From NCBI GenBank assembly GCA_944324495.1, contig CALUWN010000015.1, positions 1 through 39,738 on the forward strand: 39,738 nucleotides of DNA, given 5' to 3'. The stretch comes from an uncultured Mucispirillum sp. Its GTDB lineage: Bacteria > Chrysiogenota > Deferribacteres > Deferribacterales > Mucispirillaceae. Position 1 is the stretch's first letter. Every line of letters starts with the position of its first letter. Under the pieces are notes generated by a model, which was not told the DNA's origin, made no database searches, and was given only the letters and a program-made list of their open reading frames with translations. A program made the translations under genes and the position numbers. This document shows, in pieces, positions 24,138 to 33,462 of this stretch.

Positions 24138-24228
24138 CGGAGAGAGAGGGATTCGAACCCTCGATACCGGTTTCCCAGTATACTCGCTTAGCAGGCGAGC
24201 GCCTTCGACCATACTCGGCCATCTCTCC
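24138..24228 (-). tRNA. tRNA-Ser(GCT)
   Basis: Reading the minus strand gives the acceptor stem GGAGAGA/TCTCTCC, a D-arm with GGCCGAG, an anticodon stem with CTGCTAA (anticodon GCT), a long variable arm typical of serine tRNAs, and GGTTCGAATCC in the T-arm. The discriminator is G and CCA is not encoded. Confidence 0.95.
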
Positions 24229-24311
24229 ATCTTATTAACTCGAAGTAAATATATACTTGAATTATTTTATAATGTCAAATAAAAAATAATATTTTTAAAA
24301 ATTTAATCTAC

Positions 24312-24509
24312 TTACATATGTCTGATTTGAGTTTCTATACCATTTTGCTGTGCAAACATTACGCCTCTGCCACACATTGGGGATACAAGCTCACATCTTC
24401 TTGAACACATTGGGCAGTGTGTTGGGACACTGCTTAAATTTATGTTGTTTGAACTTTCATCTTTTTTCTTTTGTTCTTCAAGCTCTTTAAAATATTTATC
24501 CATATCCAT
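24312..24509 (-). CDS. small cysteine-rich protein, probable metal binder
   Basis: A 65-aa protein with an acidic/lysine-rich N-terminal helix and a C-terminal cluster HCPMCSRRCELVSPMCGRG (about residues 32-50) holding four Cys and one His, which suggests a zinc or iron site. AGAGGT precedes ATG 24509. It lies just upstream of tRNA-Ser on the same strand and could share a transcript with it. The family is not recognised. Confidence 0.6.
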   Translation of the reverse strand: MDMDKYFKELEEQKKKDESSNNINLSSVPTHCPMCSRRCELVSPMCGRGVMFAQQNGIETQIRHM

Positions 24510-24630
24510 ACTATTTACCTCTTAAAGTAAAATTAGAAAACTAAATATATATAAATTAGATTTTTTTGCAAGTAAAATCTTGAAAATAATAATAGAATTT
24601 ACATTAGTGTTAAATAAGTCAACATCTATC

Positions 24631-24659
24631 TTGACAGTTTAAAAATAAGGTAGTAAATA
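24631..24659 (+). promoter_or_regulatory. promoter of the DUF486 gene
   Basis: TTGACA at 24631-24636, 17-nt spacer, TAAATA at 24654-24659, about 40 bases before ATG 24702 and its TAGGAG site. Confidence 0.5.
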
Positions 24660-24701
24660 TCATTGGATTATTAGACTTTATTAAATTTTAGGAGCGTTTT
24701 T

Positions 24702-25052
24702 ATGCATATTAGTTTACATCCGGGGATTATCACTGTTTTAATGCTTATTGCATCCAATGTGTTTATGACATTTGCCTGGTATGCACATTTAAAAAATCTA
24801 TCAATGCTTCCATGGTTTGGTGCAGCTCTTGCCAGCTGGGGGATAGCATTTTTTGAATATATGATACAAGTGCCAGCAAACAGAATTGGTTATACTGTTT
24901 TTTCTCTGCCACAGCTTAAAATTATGCAGGAAGTTATAGCTTTAGGAGTTTTTATTCCATTTGTAACATTATATATGGGTAAACCCCTAAATCTAAACTT
25001 CCTGTGGGCTTCTTTATGCCTTTTAGGTGCAGTATATTTTATGTTTAAATAA
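24702..25052 (+). CDS. DUF486/DMT-family small membrane protein
   Basis: A 116-aa, four-helix inner-membrane protein of the DMT superfamily. NVFMTFAWYAHLKNL, WGIAFFEYMIQVPANRIGY and LSLAQLK-like FSLPQLKIMQEVI are the conserved DUF486 segments. The full length fits the family. The substrate is unknown. It is a single gene, with a good promoter at 24631-24659 and TAGGAG before the ATG. Confidence 0.85.
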   Translation: MHISLHPGIITVLMLIASNVFMTFAWYAHLKNLSMLPWFGAALASWGIAFFEYMIQVPANRIGYTVFSLPQLKIMQEVIALGVFIPFVTLYMGKPLNLNFLWASLCLLGAVYFMFK

Positions 25053-25178
25053 ATTATATTTGAAACCTGCTTACTAAAGTTTTTAATCTTAATAGCTTTT
25101 TCCATAGTTAAATATTATAGGCATCAGGTGAATTTTACATTAAATTGTATAAAATAATAATTTTTTTTAAAAAACCAC

Positions 25179-25207
25179 TTGACACTTTTGCCACTGATTA
25201 CTAAATT
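25179..25207 (+). promoter_or_regulatory. hrcA operon promoter
   Basis: TTGACA at 25179-25184, 17-nt spacer, TAAATT at 25202-25207, directly before the CIRCE operator, so HrcA binding would cover the start site. Confidence 0.7.
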
Positions 25208-25211
25208 AGTT

Positions 25212-25238
25212 CTAGCACTCATAAGTGGTGAGTGCTAA
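25212..25238. promoter_or_regulatory. CIRCE operator (HrcA binding site)
   Basis: Inverted repeat CTAGCACTC-N9-GAGTGCTAA, matching the CIRCE consensus TTAGCACTC-N9-GAGTGCTAA in 17 of 18 arm bases. It lies between the promoter and the hrcA start, as expected for autoregulated heat-shock control. Confidence 0.95.
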
Positions 25239-25254
25239 CAAACGAGGTAAGAAA

Positions 25255-26310
25255 ATGGATATGCGTTTCTTAAATGAGCGTGAAGAGCTTGTTTTAAGGA
25301 CAATAATTGATGAATATATAGATACCAGTGAGCCAGTTGGTTCTCGTAATGTTTCTAAGGTTGGGCCATTAAAAATGTCACCTGCTACCATTAGAAATAT
25401 TATGAGTGATTTAGTGGATAAAGGGTTTATAGTTCAGCCTCACACATCAGCAGGCAGAGTGCCAACAGACAGCGGGTATAGGTATTACATTGAAAAATTA
25501 GTTGAGATACAAAACATATCCCCAGATTTTATGGAAGATATTCAAAGGCAGATGAGTATAGACCCTTTGAATGTTATGAATTTATTTCGTCATTTTTCAA
25601 AAAAACTTGGGGAGATGACCCATGCGGTTGGGTTTATAGTATCCCCTAAAATGAATAATATTGCATTAAAACACATAGAATTTGTTAGAATTAATAAAGA
25701 AACTGTTTTAGCAGTAATAGTAGCAAAAACAGGTATGGTGCAAAATGTATTTATAAATGTGGACAGTACTATTACAGATAATGATTTAGTGCGTATGGCA
25801 AACTTTATAAATACGAATTATGAAGGTTTAAGCCTTTATGAAGTTCAGCATATGATACTGCAGGAGCTTCACAATGAAAAAGGTGAGATACGCTCTTTAC
25901 TAGAGCAGGCTGCCAAATTAAGCCAGCAGGTATTTAAAAGCGGAGTTTTTGATGAAGAATTTATATTTGAGGGTATGAAATACATTATAGATACCCCAGA
26001 GCTTAGGCAAAACGGCAGGCTGATAGATGTTTTACAGGCTTTTGAAGAAAAACATCATTTATGTTCTTTATTAGAAGGCTGTATGAAAGAGGACAGTGTA
26101 CAAATATTTATAGGCTCAGAAATAGGGCTTGATAATACAGAAGATTTAGGGATGGTAATAAAACCATACCACAGGGGTGGCAAAATCGTAGGCACTATGG
26201 GTGTTATAGGTCCAAAAAGGATGCGTTACTCTAATGTGGTATCTATTGTAGATTATTCATCAAAAATAATCTCAAAAATGCTTAATGATTTTTATGAAGG
26301 GGATAAGTAA
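25255..26310 (+). CDS. hrcA: HrcA heat-inducible transcription repressor
   Basis: Represses its own operon through CIRCE and is released on heat stress when GroE is occupied. About 351 aa from ATG 25255. It opens with a winged helix (MRFLNEREELVLRTIIDEYI..PVGSRNVSKVGPLKMSPATIRNIMSDLVDKGFI region) and PHTSAGRVPTDSGYRYYI, both HrcA hallmarks; the rest is the HrcA dimer and GAF-like domain, ending GVIGPKRMRYSNVVSIVDY. I chose ATG 25255 because GAGGTAAG stands before it; an upstream GTG at 25225 lies inside CIRCE. Its stop overlaps the grpE ATG by one base. Confidence 0.97.
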   Translation: MDMRFLNEREELVLRTIIDEYIDTSEPVGSRNVSKVGPLKMSPATIRNIMSDLVDKGFIVQPHTSAGRVPTDSGYRYYIEKLVEIQNISPDFMEDIQRQMSIDPLNVMNLFRHFSKKLGEMTHAVGFIVSPKMNNIALKHIEFVRINKETVLAVIVAKTGMVQNVFINVDSTITDNDLVRMANFINTNYEGLSLYEVQHMILQELHNEKGEIRSLLEQAAKLSQQVFKSGVFDEEFIFEGMKYIIDTPELRQNGRLIDVLQAFEEKHHLCSLLEGCMKEDSVQIFIGSEIGLDNTEDLGMVIKPYHRGGKIVGTMGVIGPKRMRYSNVVSIVDYSSKIISKMLNDFYEGDK

Positions 26311-26954
26311 TGAGTGAAGAAAAAGAAAATGTAAATGGCGAAGATAAAGGCTTTAAAATAGAGATAAATTCACCAGAAGAGGCAGCAAAAGAATATGCAG
26401 AGCATATGGAAGCTGAAATTGTAGAAGATAATGCAGAAAAAACATCAGCAGAACCTGTTTTAGAGGAAGAAAATATGGAGTTTGCAGGTGGTGAGCTTGG
26501 CATATTAAAAAAGCAGATAGAAAATTTAGAGAATATTTTAAAAGAAAAAAACGAAGAAATCTTACGCCGTGCAGCTGATTTAGATAACTACAGGAAAAGG
26601 CTTACAAAAGAAACAGAAGATAAAGTTCGCTATGCTAACCAAGCTGTTGTAAAAGATTTTCTTCCTGTTATGGATAATATAGAAATGTCTTTAATGCATA
26701 CTGAGGAAGGCAGCCCATTAAGGCAGGGTATAGAGCTTACTATTAAATCATTTAAAGATGTTCTAGCTCGTCATGGAGTGGTGGAAGTAAATTCTGAAAT
26801 CGGCACTATATTTGACCCAGCAGTACATGAAGCAATAATGATGGATAATAATCCTGAATTTGAAAACAACGCCATAACTTTATGCGTGCAAAAAGGTTAT
26901 CTTTTAAATGAAAGGGTTATAAGACCAGCTAAAGTAAAAGTTAATAAAATATAA
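26310..26954 (+). CDS. grpE: GrpE nucleotide exchange factor
   Basis: Releases ADP from DnaK. The 214-aa protein has an acidic, disordered N-terminus (about 1-65), a long coiled coil (LGILKKQIENLENILKEKNEEILRRAADLDNYRKRL), and the C-terminal beta domain with FLPVMDNIEMSL, FDPAVHEAIMM and VIRPAKVKV. ATG 26310 shares one base with the hrcA stop (TAATGA), so translation is coupled; GAAGGGG lies upstream. Confidence 0.96.
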   Translation: MSEEKENVNGEDKGFKIEINSPEEAAKEYAEHMEAEIVEDNAEKTSAEPVLEEENMEFAGGELGILKKQIENLENILKEKNEEILRRAADLDNYRKRLTKETEDKVRYANQAVVKDFLPVMDNIEMSLMHTEEGSPLRQGIELTIKSFKDVLARHGVVEVNSEIGTIFDPAVHEAIMMDNNPEFENNAITLCVQKGYLLNERVIRPAKVKVNKI

Positions 26955-27023
26955 CATATAAATAAAAGAAAAATAAAAAATTATATATATAACAGCAACA
27001 TATAAGCTGTTTTGGAGGACATA

Positions 27024-28958
27024 ATGGCTCAAGGAAAAGTAATAGGTATTGACTTAGGTACAACAAACTCAGTTGTAGCAGTAATGGAAAACGGTCAGCC
27101 TAAAGTAATAGTAAATGCAGAGGGTATGACAACTACTCCGTCTATTGTAGGTTTTACAGATGGGGACAGGCTTGTTGGTATATTAGCAAAACGTCAGGCA
27201 GTTACAAACCCAGAAAACACAGTATTTAGTATAAAAAGATTAATTGGTAGAAAAGCAGATTCAAAAGAAACTGCCAACGCTAAAAAACACTTACCATATA
27301 AAATTGTGCCAGCAGATAATGGGGACGCTTGGGTAGAAATTAAAGGTAAAAAATATGCACCGCAGGAAATCTCTGCTATGATTTTACAAAAATTAAAACA
27401 AACAGCAGAAGACTATCTTGGTGAAACAGTAACAGATGCAGTTATTACAGTTCCAGCATATTTTAACGACGCACAACGTCAAGCTACAAAAGATGCAGGT
27501 AAAATTGCAGGGTTAAACGTTCAGCGTATTATCAACGAACCAACAGCAGCAGCATTAGCTTATGGTTTAGAGAAAAAAGGCGAAGAAAAAATAGTTGTTT
27601 ATGACCTTGGTGGTGGTACATTTGATGTATCTATATTAGAACTTGGTGACGGTGTATTTGAAGTTAAAGCTACAAATGGTGATACATTCTTAGGTGGTGA
27701 TGACTTTGATGAAAGAATAGTTAAATGGTTATGCGAAGAATTTATGAAAGATAACGGCATAGATTTAGCTAACGATAAAATGGCACTTCAAAGGTTAAAA
27801 GAAGCAGCAGAGAAAGCAAAACATGAGCTTTCAGGTACAACTGAAACAGAAATTAACCTGCCATATATTACAGCAGACCAAACTGGTCCTAAACACTTAG
27901 TTAAAAAATTAAGCAGAGCTAAATTTGAAGCATTAGTATCAGATTTAGTGGAAAAAACATTAGAACCATGTAAAAAAGCTTTAAGCGATGCAGGGCTTAC
28001 AACTTCAGATATCAACGAAGTTATTCTTGTTGGTGGTATGACACGTATGCCGCTTGTACAGCAAAAAGTAAAAGAATTTTTTGGTAAAGAACCACACAAA
28101 GGTATCAACCCTGATGAAGTTGTTGCAATAGGTGCAGCAGTTCAAGGTGGCGTATTAATGGGGGATGTTAAAGATGTACTTCTTCTTGATGTAACACCGC
28201 TTTCATTAGGTATTGAAACTATGGGTGGCGTAATGAATAAAATCATTATGAGAAACACTACTATCCCTGCTAGAAAAAGCCAGATATATACTACAGCTGC
28301 TGATAACCAGCCGTCAGTTACTATTCAGGTACTTCAAGGTGAAAGGGAGATGGCAAGTGATAATAAACTGATAGGTCAGTTTGATTTATCAGGTATTGCA
28401 CCAGCTCCAAGAGGCGTGCCACAAATTGAAGTAACATTTGATATTGATGCAAATGGTATATTACATGTTTCAGCAAAAGATAAAGGCACAGGCAAAGAAC
28501 AGTCTATTGTTATTAAAGATTCTTCAGGTTTATCAGAAGAAGAAATAGATAGAATGGTTCATGATGCAGAAGCTCATGCAGAAGATGATAAACGTAAAAA
28601 AGAATTAGCAGATGTAAGAAACCAAGCTGATACTTTAGTTTACACTACTGAAAAATCATTAAAAGAGCATGGCGATAAATTAGATGCTGCTACAAAAGAA
28701 AACATTGAAAAAGAAGTAGAAAACTTAAAACAAAAATTAACAAGCGAAAATGTTGGTGAAATTAAAGAAGGAATAGACAAACTTTCATCAGCAGCACAAA
28801 AATTAGCAGAAGTTTTATATGCACAAAATAACCAAGCAGGCGATGCAGGAGCAGGAGCAAGCCAAGGCAGTGCATATGCAGAAGAAGAAACTGCTAAAAA
28901 AGATGAAAATGTAGTAGATGCAGATTTTGAAGAAGTGAAAGACGATAAAAATAAATAA
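27024..28958 (+). CDS. dnaK: DnaK (Hsp70) chaperone
   Basis: ATP-dependent chaperone working with DnaJ and GrpE in the cytoplasm. The 644-aa protein starts [20 protein letters not shown] at ATG 27024 (GGAGG at 27014-27018). The ATPase domain shows [13 protein letters not shown] and [11 protein letters not shown], followed by the linker [16 protein letters not shown], the substrate-binding domain, a helical lid, and the conserved acidic end ([12 protein letters not shown]). A small hairpin (AACAGC/GCTGTT, 26991-27011) sits just ahead of the ribosome binding site and may affect translation or mRNA processing; that is inference. A terminator follows at 28992-29026. Confidence 0.98.
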   Translation: MAQGKVIGIDLGTTNSVVAVMENGQPKVIVNAEGMTTTPSIVGFTDGDRLVGILAKRQAVTNPENTVFSIKRLIGRKADSKETANAKKHLPYKIVPADNGDAWVEIKGKKYAPQEISAMILQKLKQTAEDYLGETVTDAVITVPAYFNDAQRQATKDAGKIAGLNVQRIINEPTAAALAYGLEKKGEEKIVVYDLGGGTFDVSILELGDGVFEVKATNGDTFLGGDDFDERIVKWLCEEFMKDNGIDLANDKMALQRLKEAAEKAKHELSGTTETEINLPYITADQTGPKHLVKKLSRAKFEALVSDLVEKTLEPCKKALSDAGLTTSDINEVILVGGMTRMPLVQQKVKEFFGKEPHKGINPDEVVAIGAAVQGGVLMGDVKDVLLLDVTPLSLGIETMGGVMNKIIMRNTTIPARKSQIYTTAADNQPSVTIQVLQGEREMASDNKLIGQFDLSGIAPAPRGVPQIEVTFDIDANGILHVSAKDKGTGKEQSIVIKDSSGLSEEEIDRMVHDAEAHAEDDKRKKELADVRNQADTLVYTTEKSLKEHGDKLDAATKENIEKEVENLKQKLTSENVGEIKEGIDKLSSAAQKLAEVLYAQNNQAGDAGAGASQGSAYAEEETAKKDENVVDADFEEVKDDKNK

Positions 28959-28991
28959 GCAGATACTATATAAATAAAGAATAAAATTTAG

Positions 28992-29026
28992 AAGCGTTCT
29001 CAAAGTATATTTGGGAACGCTTTTTT
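28992..29026 (+). terminator. Rho-independent terminator after dnaK
   Basis: Stem AAGCGTTC (28992-28999) pairs with GAACGCTT (29015-29022), followed by a T run to 29026. It separates hrcA-grpE-dnaK from dnaJ. Confidence 0.9.
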
Positions 29027-29029
29027 CAC

Positions 29030-29058
29030 TTGCAAAATCACATATAAAATATTAAAGT
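29030..29058 (+). promoter_or_regulatory. possible separate promoter for dnaJ
   Basis: TTGCAA at 29030-29035, 17-nt spacer, TAAAGT at 29053-29058, just after the dnaK terminator. Having its own promoter would explain why dnaJ lies beyond a terminator. Confidence 0.35.
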
Positions 29059-29097
29059 ATCCATTCACAAATAAATTTTTTAAGGACGGATAAAGCC

Positions 29098-30213
29098 GTG
29101 GCTAGAGATTATTATGAAATATTAGGCGTAGAACGCACAGCAACAGAAGTTGAAATTAAAAAAGCATATAGAAAATTAGCATTACAGTATCACCCAGATA
29201 AAAACCCAGATGATAAGGAAGCTGCTGAAAAATTTAGAGAGGCAGCAGAAGCTTATGATGTTTTATCAGATCCTGATAAGAAAAACCAGTATGATACTTA
29301 CGGCAGAGTAATGGATGACAGTATGGGTGGCTTTAGCTCCACAGGAAGTGTGTTTGATGATTTATTAGGCGATGTATTTGGTGATTTTTTTGGTACATCT
29401 TCAAGGCGTTCAAGGAACAGACCTACTAAGGGGCAGTCTATTGAAATGTATCAGGAATTAACCTTTGAAGAAGCTATTTTTGGTGTAGAAAAAGAAGTAA
29501 AGGTTAAAAAAAGTGAAAACTGTAAACGCTGTGATGGCACAGGTGCAGAGCCGGGTGGTATGAAAACCTGCGAAAAATGTAATGGACAAGGCGTATTTGT
29601 ACAACGTAATGGTATATTTGCAGTGCAGACTACATGCCCTTCATGCGGTGGCAGTGGTAAAGTTATAAAAGAAGCTTGTACAGAATGTCACGGTAAAGGC
29701 AAACATACTATTGAAAAACAAATAAAAGTAAAAATCCCTGCTGGTATTGATGACGGTATGATAATGAGAGTAAGCGGGGAAGGTAATGCAGGAACAAATG
29801 GCGGCCCATCTGGTGATTTACTGCTTCATATAAAAGTAAAAGACCATAAAATATTTAAAAGGGTAGATAACGATCTGCATTTTACACTGCCTATTACTGT
29901 TTTTGATGCAATACTTGGCAGAGAGTTTGAAATAGATTTAATAGACGGTACAAAAGAAATAATAAAAGTAAAACCGGGCACACAGGTGGGCGAACGTATT
30001 ACTTTAAAAGGAAAAGGTGTGCCTTCTGTGAAAGGTTATAATGTGGGAAATCTTTATGTGGATTTAAACATATTAATACCAACAAACCTATCAAAAGAGC
30101 AGAAAGAAATATTTGAAAAAATGCGTGAAGAATCAAAAGAAAGTGATATGTTTGGCTCAAAACTTAAAAATATATTAGAAAAATTTAAAGAGTTTATAAG
30201 CGGTAATAAATAA
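29098..30213 (+). CDS. dnaJ: DnaJ (Hsp40) co-chaperone
   Basis: Stimulates DnaK ATPase and delivers substrates. The 371-aa protein has a J domain with YHPDKNP (HPD near 33-35), a short Gly/Phe region ([24 protein letters not shown]), and four zinc repeats [32 protein letters not shown] (about 142-200). C-terminal beta domains complete it. The start is GTG 29098 ([10 protein letters not shown] follows), with AAGGACGG upstream; no ATG fits the family start. Confidence 0.97.
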   Translation: MARDYYEILGVERTATEVEIKKAYRKLALQYHPDKNPDDKEAAEKFREAAEAYDVLSDPDKKNQYDTYGRVMDDSMGGFSSTGSVFDDLLGDVFGDFFGTSSRRSRNRPTKGQSIEMYQELTFEEAIFGVEKEVKVKKSENCKRCDGTGAEPGGMKTCEKCNGQGVFVQRNGIFAVQTTCPSCGGSGKVIKEACTECHGKGKHTIEKQIKVKIPAGIDDGMIMRVSGEGNAGTNGGPSGDLLLHIKVKDHKIFKRVDNDLHFTLPITVFDAILGREFEIDLIDGTKEIIKVKPGTQVGERITLKGKGVPSVKGYNVGNLYVDLNILIPTNLSKEQKEIFEKMREESKESDMFGSKLKNILEKFKEFISGNK

Positions 30214-30266
30214 ATATTGTAAAAAATCTATTTGTATCATATTATATTATGTGAGGTGATTGAAAT

Positions 30267-30689
30267 ATGAGAAAATTTTTACCTATTTTATCTGTTTTAT
30301 TATTTGCAGTAAATGCGTATGCAGTAGATTTTGAAATGATTCCATGCAGTAGCAAAAAGCCTGGAAAAGTAGTGCAGAATGGTAACTGTAAAGAGCTATA
30401 TACTGCTGAAGAAGAAATATTATATGCAAAACTATGTGATTATAAAAATACATCATTAAAAGATGCTTATAATAGTGTAATGGAAAAATATGCCTGGGAT
30501 ATAAAAGATTACCCGAAAGATATTCCTTCAAAAGAGTATGATGCAAATGGAGCATTAATATCAACACCAGCTAAAAATAAAGTTAGTATTGTATATTACG
30601 GTGAAGGGTATTATTTTGAAGGGTTTTTAGTATATGATGAAAAAAATAAAGCTGTAAAAGCTACCATATGCCAGTCAACTAGTAATTAA
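30267..30689 (+). CDS. small secreted protein with four cysteines (paralogue 1)
   Basis: A 140-aa exported protein: signal peptide MRKFLPILSVLLFAVNAYA, cleaved near residue 19. The mature part has four Cys at positions shared with the next gene (in IPC, GNC, KLC, TIC), so two disulfides are likely in the periplasm. The family is not recognised. GAGGTGA precedes the ATG. The next gene, 13 bp downstream, is a tandem paralogue with an almost identical 5' end. Confidence 0.75.
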   Translation: MRKFLPILSVLLFAVNAYAVDFEMIPCSSKKPGKVVQNGNCKELYTAEEEILYAKLCDYKNTSLKDAYNSVMEKYAWDIKDYPKDIPSKEYDANGALISTPAKNKVSIVYYGEGYYFEGFLVYDEKNKAVKATICQSTSN

Positions 30690-30702
30690 TATGAGGTGAT
30701 AT

Positions 30703-31137
30703 ATGAGAAAATTTTTACTTATTTTATCAGTTTTATTATTTGCAGTAAATGCATATGCTGTGGAATTTGAAACATTATATTGTTATGACGGCAATATAGA
30801 TGAAAATTTTTATCAAGCTGAAAAGGCAGGAGAATGTATCAGTTATATTCACAACGAAAGTGGTAATATTGGTGCAAAAATATGCACATATAAAGGAAGT
30901 TCTATTAATGATGTATATAAAAAAGTAATGAAAGCAGAAACTTATGGTGCAAAATATCCAGAAAATATACCAGCAAGTGATTATAATAAAAATGGTTTAG
31001 TAGTAAAATATATGGGTAAAAATAAAGTTAAAGTAACATATAACCAAGTTGAAGGCTATGCAGGTTTTGATTTTATAATAAACCATGATGCAAAAACAAA
31101 AGAAAACGCTGTAACAATATGTAACCAGCAAGGTTAA
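30703..31137 (+). CDS. small secreted protein with four cysteines (paralogue 2)
   Basis: A 144-aa tandem paralogue of the preceding gene. The signal peptides differ at only one residue of the first 20 (Pro/Leu at 6), while the mature parts share only a pattern: four Cys (LYC, GEC, KIC, TIC), VMxx..YP.xIP and KNKVxVxY. GAGGTGA lies ahead of the ATG. A strong hairpin follows at 31144-31166. Function unknown. Confidence 0.75.
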   Translation: MRKFLLILSVLLFAVNAYAVEFETLYCYDGNIDENFYQAEKAGECISYIHNESGNIGAKICTYKGSSINDVYKKVMKAETYGAKYPENIPASDYNKNGLVVKYMGKNKVKVTYNQVEGYAGFDFIINHDAKTKENAVTICNQQG

Positions 31138-31143
31138 TTTTTA

Positions 31144-31166
31144 AGGGTGGTTTTAAAAGCCACCCT
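31144..31166. terminator. bidirectional terminator between secreted paralogues and TrmN6-like gene
   Basis: AGGGTGGTTTTAAAAGCCACCCT: stem AGGGTGG(C/T)TTT with T-rich flanks on both strands, between convergent genes. Confidence 0.8.
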
Positions 31167-31172
31167 CTTATT

Positions 31173-31886
31173 TTACCATAACCCTTTAAATATATTATTA
31201 TATGGCAGAGTAATTTCATTTTCACCCTGCTGAAAAAGCGGCGGTTCAATTATTATTTCACTTTTTCCACCAAGCATACATTCCACAAAAGCAAGTTTTG
31301 CTTTGCTTTTTATATCTTTATGTAAAAACATAAGGCGTTTTGGCTCTAGATTATTACTTTTGCATATATATAATGCTTCTGATAACATATCAGCATCGTA
31401 TGAAAAATAAAGCCTGCCACCGTGTTTTAAATTTCTTTTTGCAAAAAGTACTAAATCTTCCATAGTCATGGTAATGGAAAAGCGGGCTATATTTGCAATA
31501 TTATCTTTTGCAGTTTTGCCTGTACCTTCTTTTCTATATGGTGGGTTGCATACTATACCGTCATATAAGGTGCTTTTTGGAATTTTTCGTATATCTGCAT
31601 TTATTAGCTTTATTTTATCTTCTAAATTACTAAGTTTTATGGTCTGAAGCAAACATTCATACATTTCTTTTTGAAGCTCAATGGCTTCCACATTACTTTT
31701 ATATATTTTTGCAATTAAAGATGCAATTATACCGCTTCCGCTTCCCACATCTGCTATTAATGATTTTTGCTTTGCTTTTGTAAAATAGGCTAATATTAAA
31801 GAATCACAGCCAAATCTAAAACCGCCTTCTTTTAACTGGCATATTTTTAAATCATCAAAAATCATAGTGTCGTAAGTATATTCCAT
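31173..31886 (-). CDS. TrmN6/YfiC-like tRNA (adenine-N6)-methyltransferase
   Basis: SAM-dependent N6-adenine methyltransferase of the YfiC group, which modifies A37 of tRNA1(Val) in E. coli. The 237-aa protein has DVGSGSGIIASLIAK (SAM-binding loop, about 41-55) and the catalytic VCNPPYRK (NPPY near 112-115); the N-terminus FGCDSLILAYFTK is typical. TTGGAG precedes ATG 31886. The exact tRNA substrate in this organism is not certain. Confidence 0.82.
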   Translation of the reverse strand: MEYTYDTMIFDDLKICQLKEGGFRFGCDSLILAYFTKAKQKSLIADVGSGSGIIASLIAKIYKSNVEAIELQKEMYECLLQTIKLSNLEDKIKLINADIRKIPKSTLYDGIVCNPPYRKEGTGKTAKDNIANIARFSITMTMEDLVLFAKRNLKHGGRLYFSYDADMLSEALYICKSNNLEPKRLMFLHKDIKSKAKLAFVECMLGGKSEIIIEPPLFQQGENEITLPYNNIFKGLW

Positions 31887-32190
31887 ATATGCTCCAAATG
31901 CGTAAAAAATGTGTAGAAAATATTAAAAACAAAATATTTTAGTAATTTATGTATATTATTAATAATAAACAAAAAAACAATTTATATTCAAATATACATA
32001 AAAATTAATCATTTTTCAATTAAATATTCATCATAGATTATATTTTTAGAAAAAAGAAAATTATTAGCAAATATTTATAATTTAATATACTTTCAAGCTG
32101 TATAATTTATAAAAATAATATAAAATTCTGCTAAAAATTATTAATTTTTATATCTTGACTTTCATAAAATATATATTAAATTTACCACCT
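31887..32190. other. AT-rich divergent intergenic region
   Basis: About 300 bp between the methyltransferase and transglycosylase genes. It has no recognisable RNA or gene. TTGACT (32155-32160), a 16-nt spacer and TAAATT (32177-32182) form a possible promoter for the rightward gene. Confidence 0.4.
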
Positions 32191-32928
32191 ATGAATACTA
32201 AAGTGATACTTGAAAGAATAGAAAAATTTTTCTATTTCATAACACCACCTTTTTATTTGATGGCGTTGATGCTTGGTTTTTTATCTGTTATCCCGTTTTT
32301 AATGACTCCTTATGTGGATAAAGCATCAGATAGGTACGAGCTTACAATTGCAGAAAATGAAAAGCGTCTGGAAAATATTTCAAAAGAAATATCTTCTATA
32401 ACCCAAGCTAATAATATTTATAAAGAAATATTATTAACCAACTACGCTTTAAGCTGCAGTAATGCAAAAAGGCTCCCAAGCCAAAAACGTTATAATATGG
32501 CAGAAGTTATTACGGAGCAGGCAAAACTTCATAATATTGACCCTTTATTAATAGTAGCCTTAATACAAGTGGAGAGTAATTTTAAGGACAAAGCATTATC
32601 AAATAAAGGTGCAAAAGGGTTAATGCAGTTACTGCCAGACACTGCTGCTTATATCCATGCAAAAAATCATAAAGGTATAAAAGACGTATCAAATCTTTTT
32701 GACATGGAAACAAACATAAAACTTGGTACTGCTTATATGGATTATCTTCTTAAAAAAACAGATGGTAATATAGAGCAGGCTTTAACTGCTTATAATATGG
32801 GCCCAAGTAATATGTACAGGGCAATGCGTAATAATAAAATGCCTAAGAAGTATAGTAATAAAGTATTAACAGTATATAATGATTTACAGAAAAAAGTAGA
32901 AAGTCTTAATATGGCTCAATTAATGTAG
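32191..32928 (+). CDS. membrane-anchored lytic transglycosylase (SLT domain)
   Basis: Cleaves peptidoglycan glycan strands. Read from ATG 32191 the protein has about 245 aa: one transmembrane anchor (FYLMALMLGFLSVIPFLM), a short coiled stretch, then the SLT domain with the catalytic Glu in IQVESNFK, followed by SNKGAKGLMQLLPDTA and ALTAYNMGPSN. The start is uncertain: TTG 32155 is in frame, but it overlaps a likely -35 box, and no clear ribosome binding site precedes either codon. A leaderless start at ATG 32191 is possible. Confidence 0.88.
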   Translation: MNTKVILERIEKFFYFITPPFYLMALMLGFLSVIPFLMTPYVDKASDRYELTIAENEKRLENISKEISSITQANNIYKEILLTNYALSCSNAKRLPSQKRYNMAEVITEQAKLHNIDPLLIVALIQVESNFKDKALSNKGAKGLMQLLPDTAAYIHAKNHKGIKDVSNLFDMETNIKLGTAYMDYLLKKTDGNIEQALTAYNMGPSNMYRAMRNNKMPKKYSNKVLTVYNDLQKKVESLNMAQLM

Positions 32929-32934
32929 GAATAT

Positions 32935-32952
32935 GGGGGATTTTCCCCCCCC
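32935..32952. terminator. possible terminator after the transglycosylase gene
   Basis: GGGGGA-TTTT-CCCCCCC forms a tight G/C hairpin between convergent genes; the T run after it is weak. It contains a C8 homopolymer. Confidence 0.4.
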
Positions 32953-32969
32953 TTATATTTCAATAAATT

Positions 32970-33443
32970 TTATTTATATTCTTCCACATATTTATTAATA
33001 TATTCTATTGTTAATTTAATTACATCTGGTAAAACTTCAGCAATACATTCAGAAAGTTCAGTCCCTGCAGCGTATGATTCTGGCACAACACCAATTAATG
33101 TAACTATTTCTGGTGATTTAGAATGAAGCTCTGCTTGAAAAAGTGTTTCTTGAAAGCCTATTTGATGAGGCGATATTTTCATAGGTACTTTAGAAAGCAT
33201 AATATCTTCTTTTTGATACACTCTAATTGTCCCCGGTTCTTCTTTTAATGCAATAGAATCTATTGCAATTAAAATATCTGCTTCCACAAATTTATGAAAT
33301 GATAAAATACCAGTTGTGCCACAGTCATATATTTCTACATTTTCAGGCCACTGCATTTTTTCTAATTCTCTAATAACATGGATACCAACACCTTCATCTG
33401 TTAATATATAGTTACCTACGCCCATAACAACAATTTTTTTCAT
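32970..33443 (-). CDS. hybD: hydrogenase maturation protease (HybD/HyaD family)
   Basis: Endopeptidase that trims the C-terminus of a [NiFe]-hydrogenase large subunit after nickel insertion. The 157-aa protein begins KKIVVMGVGNYILTDEGVGIHVI (nickel-ligand Glu near 18), with IAIDSI (Asp near 61) and ISPHQIG (His near 93) as further ligands. It is last of a three-gene leftward operon. No hydrogenase structural gene lies in the window. Confidence 0.9.
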   Translation of the reverse strand: MKKIVVMGVGNYILTDEGVGIHVIRELEKMQWPENVEIYDCGTTGILSFHKFVEADILIAIDSIALKEEPGTIRVYQKEDIMLSKVPMKISPHQIGFQETLFQAELHSKSPEIVTLIGVVPESYAAGTELSECIAEVLPDVIKLTIEYINKYVEEYK

Positions 33444-33462
33444 AAATGCTCCAATTTATAAA

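Noticed and set aside
25225-25254. Upstream GTG start for HrcA, adding ten residues.
   Set aside because: It lies inside the CIRCE operator and has no ribosome binding site; ATG 25255 has GAGGTAAG and gives the normal HrcA N-terminus.
27012-27023. TTG start for DnaK at 27012.
   Set aside because: It overlaps the GGAGG ribosome binding site that serves ATG 27024, where the conserved DnaK start begins.
26282-28108. Minus-strand open frames within grpE and dnaK.
   Set aside because: Antisense shadows in well-conserved genes.
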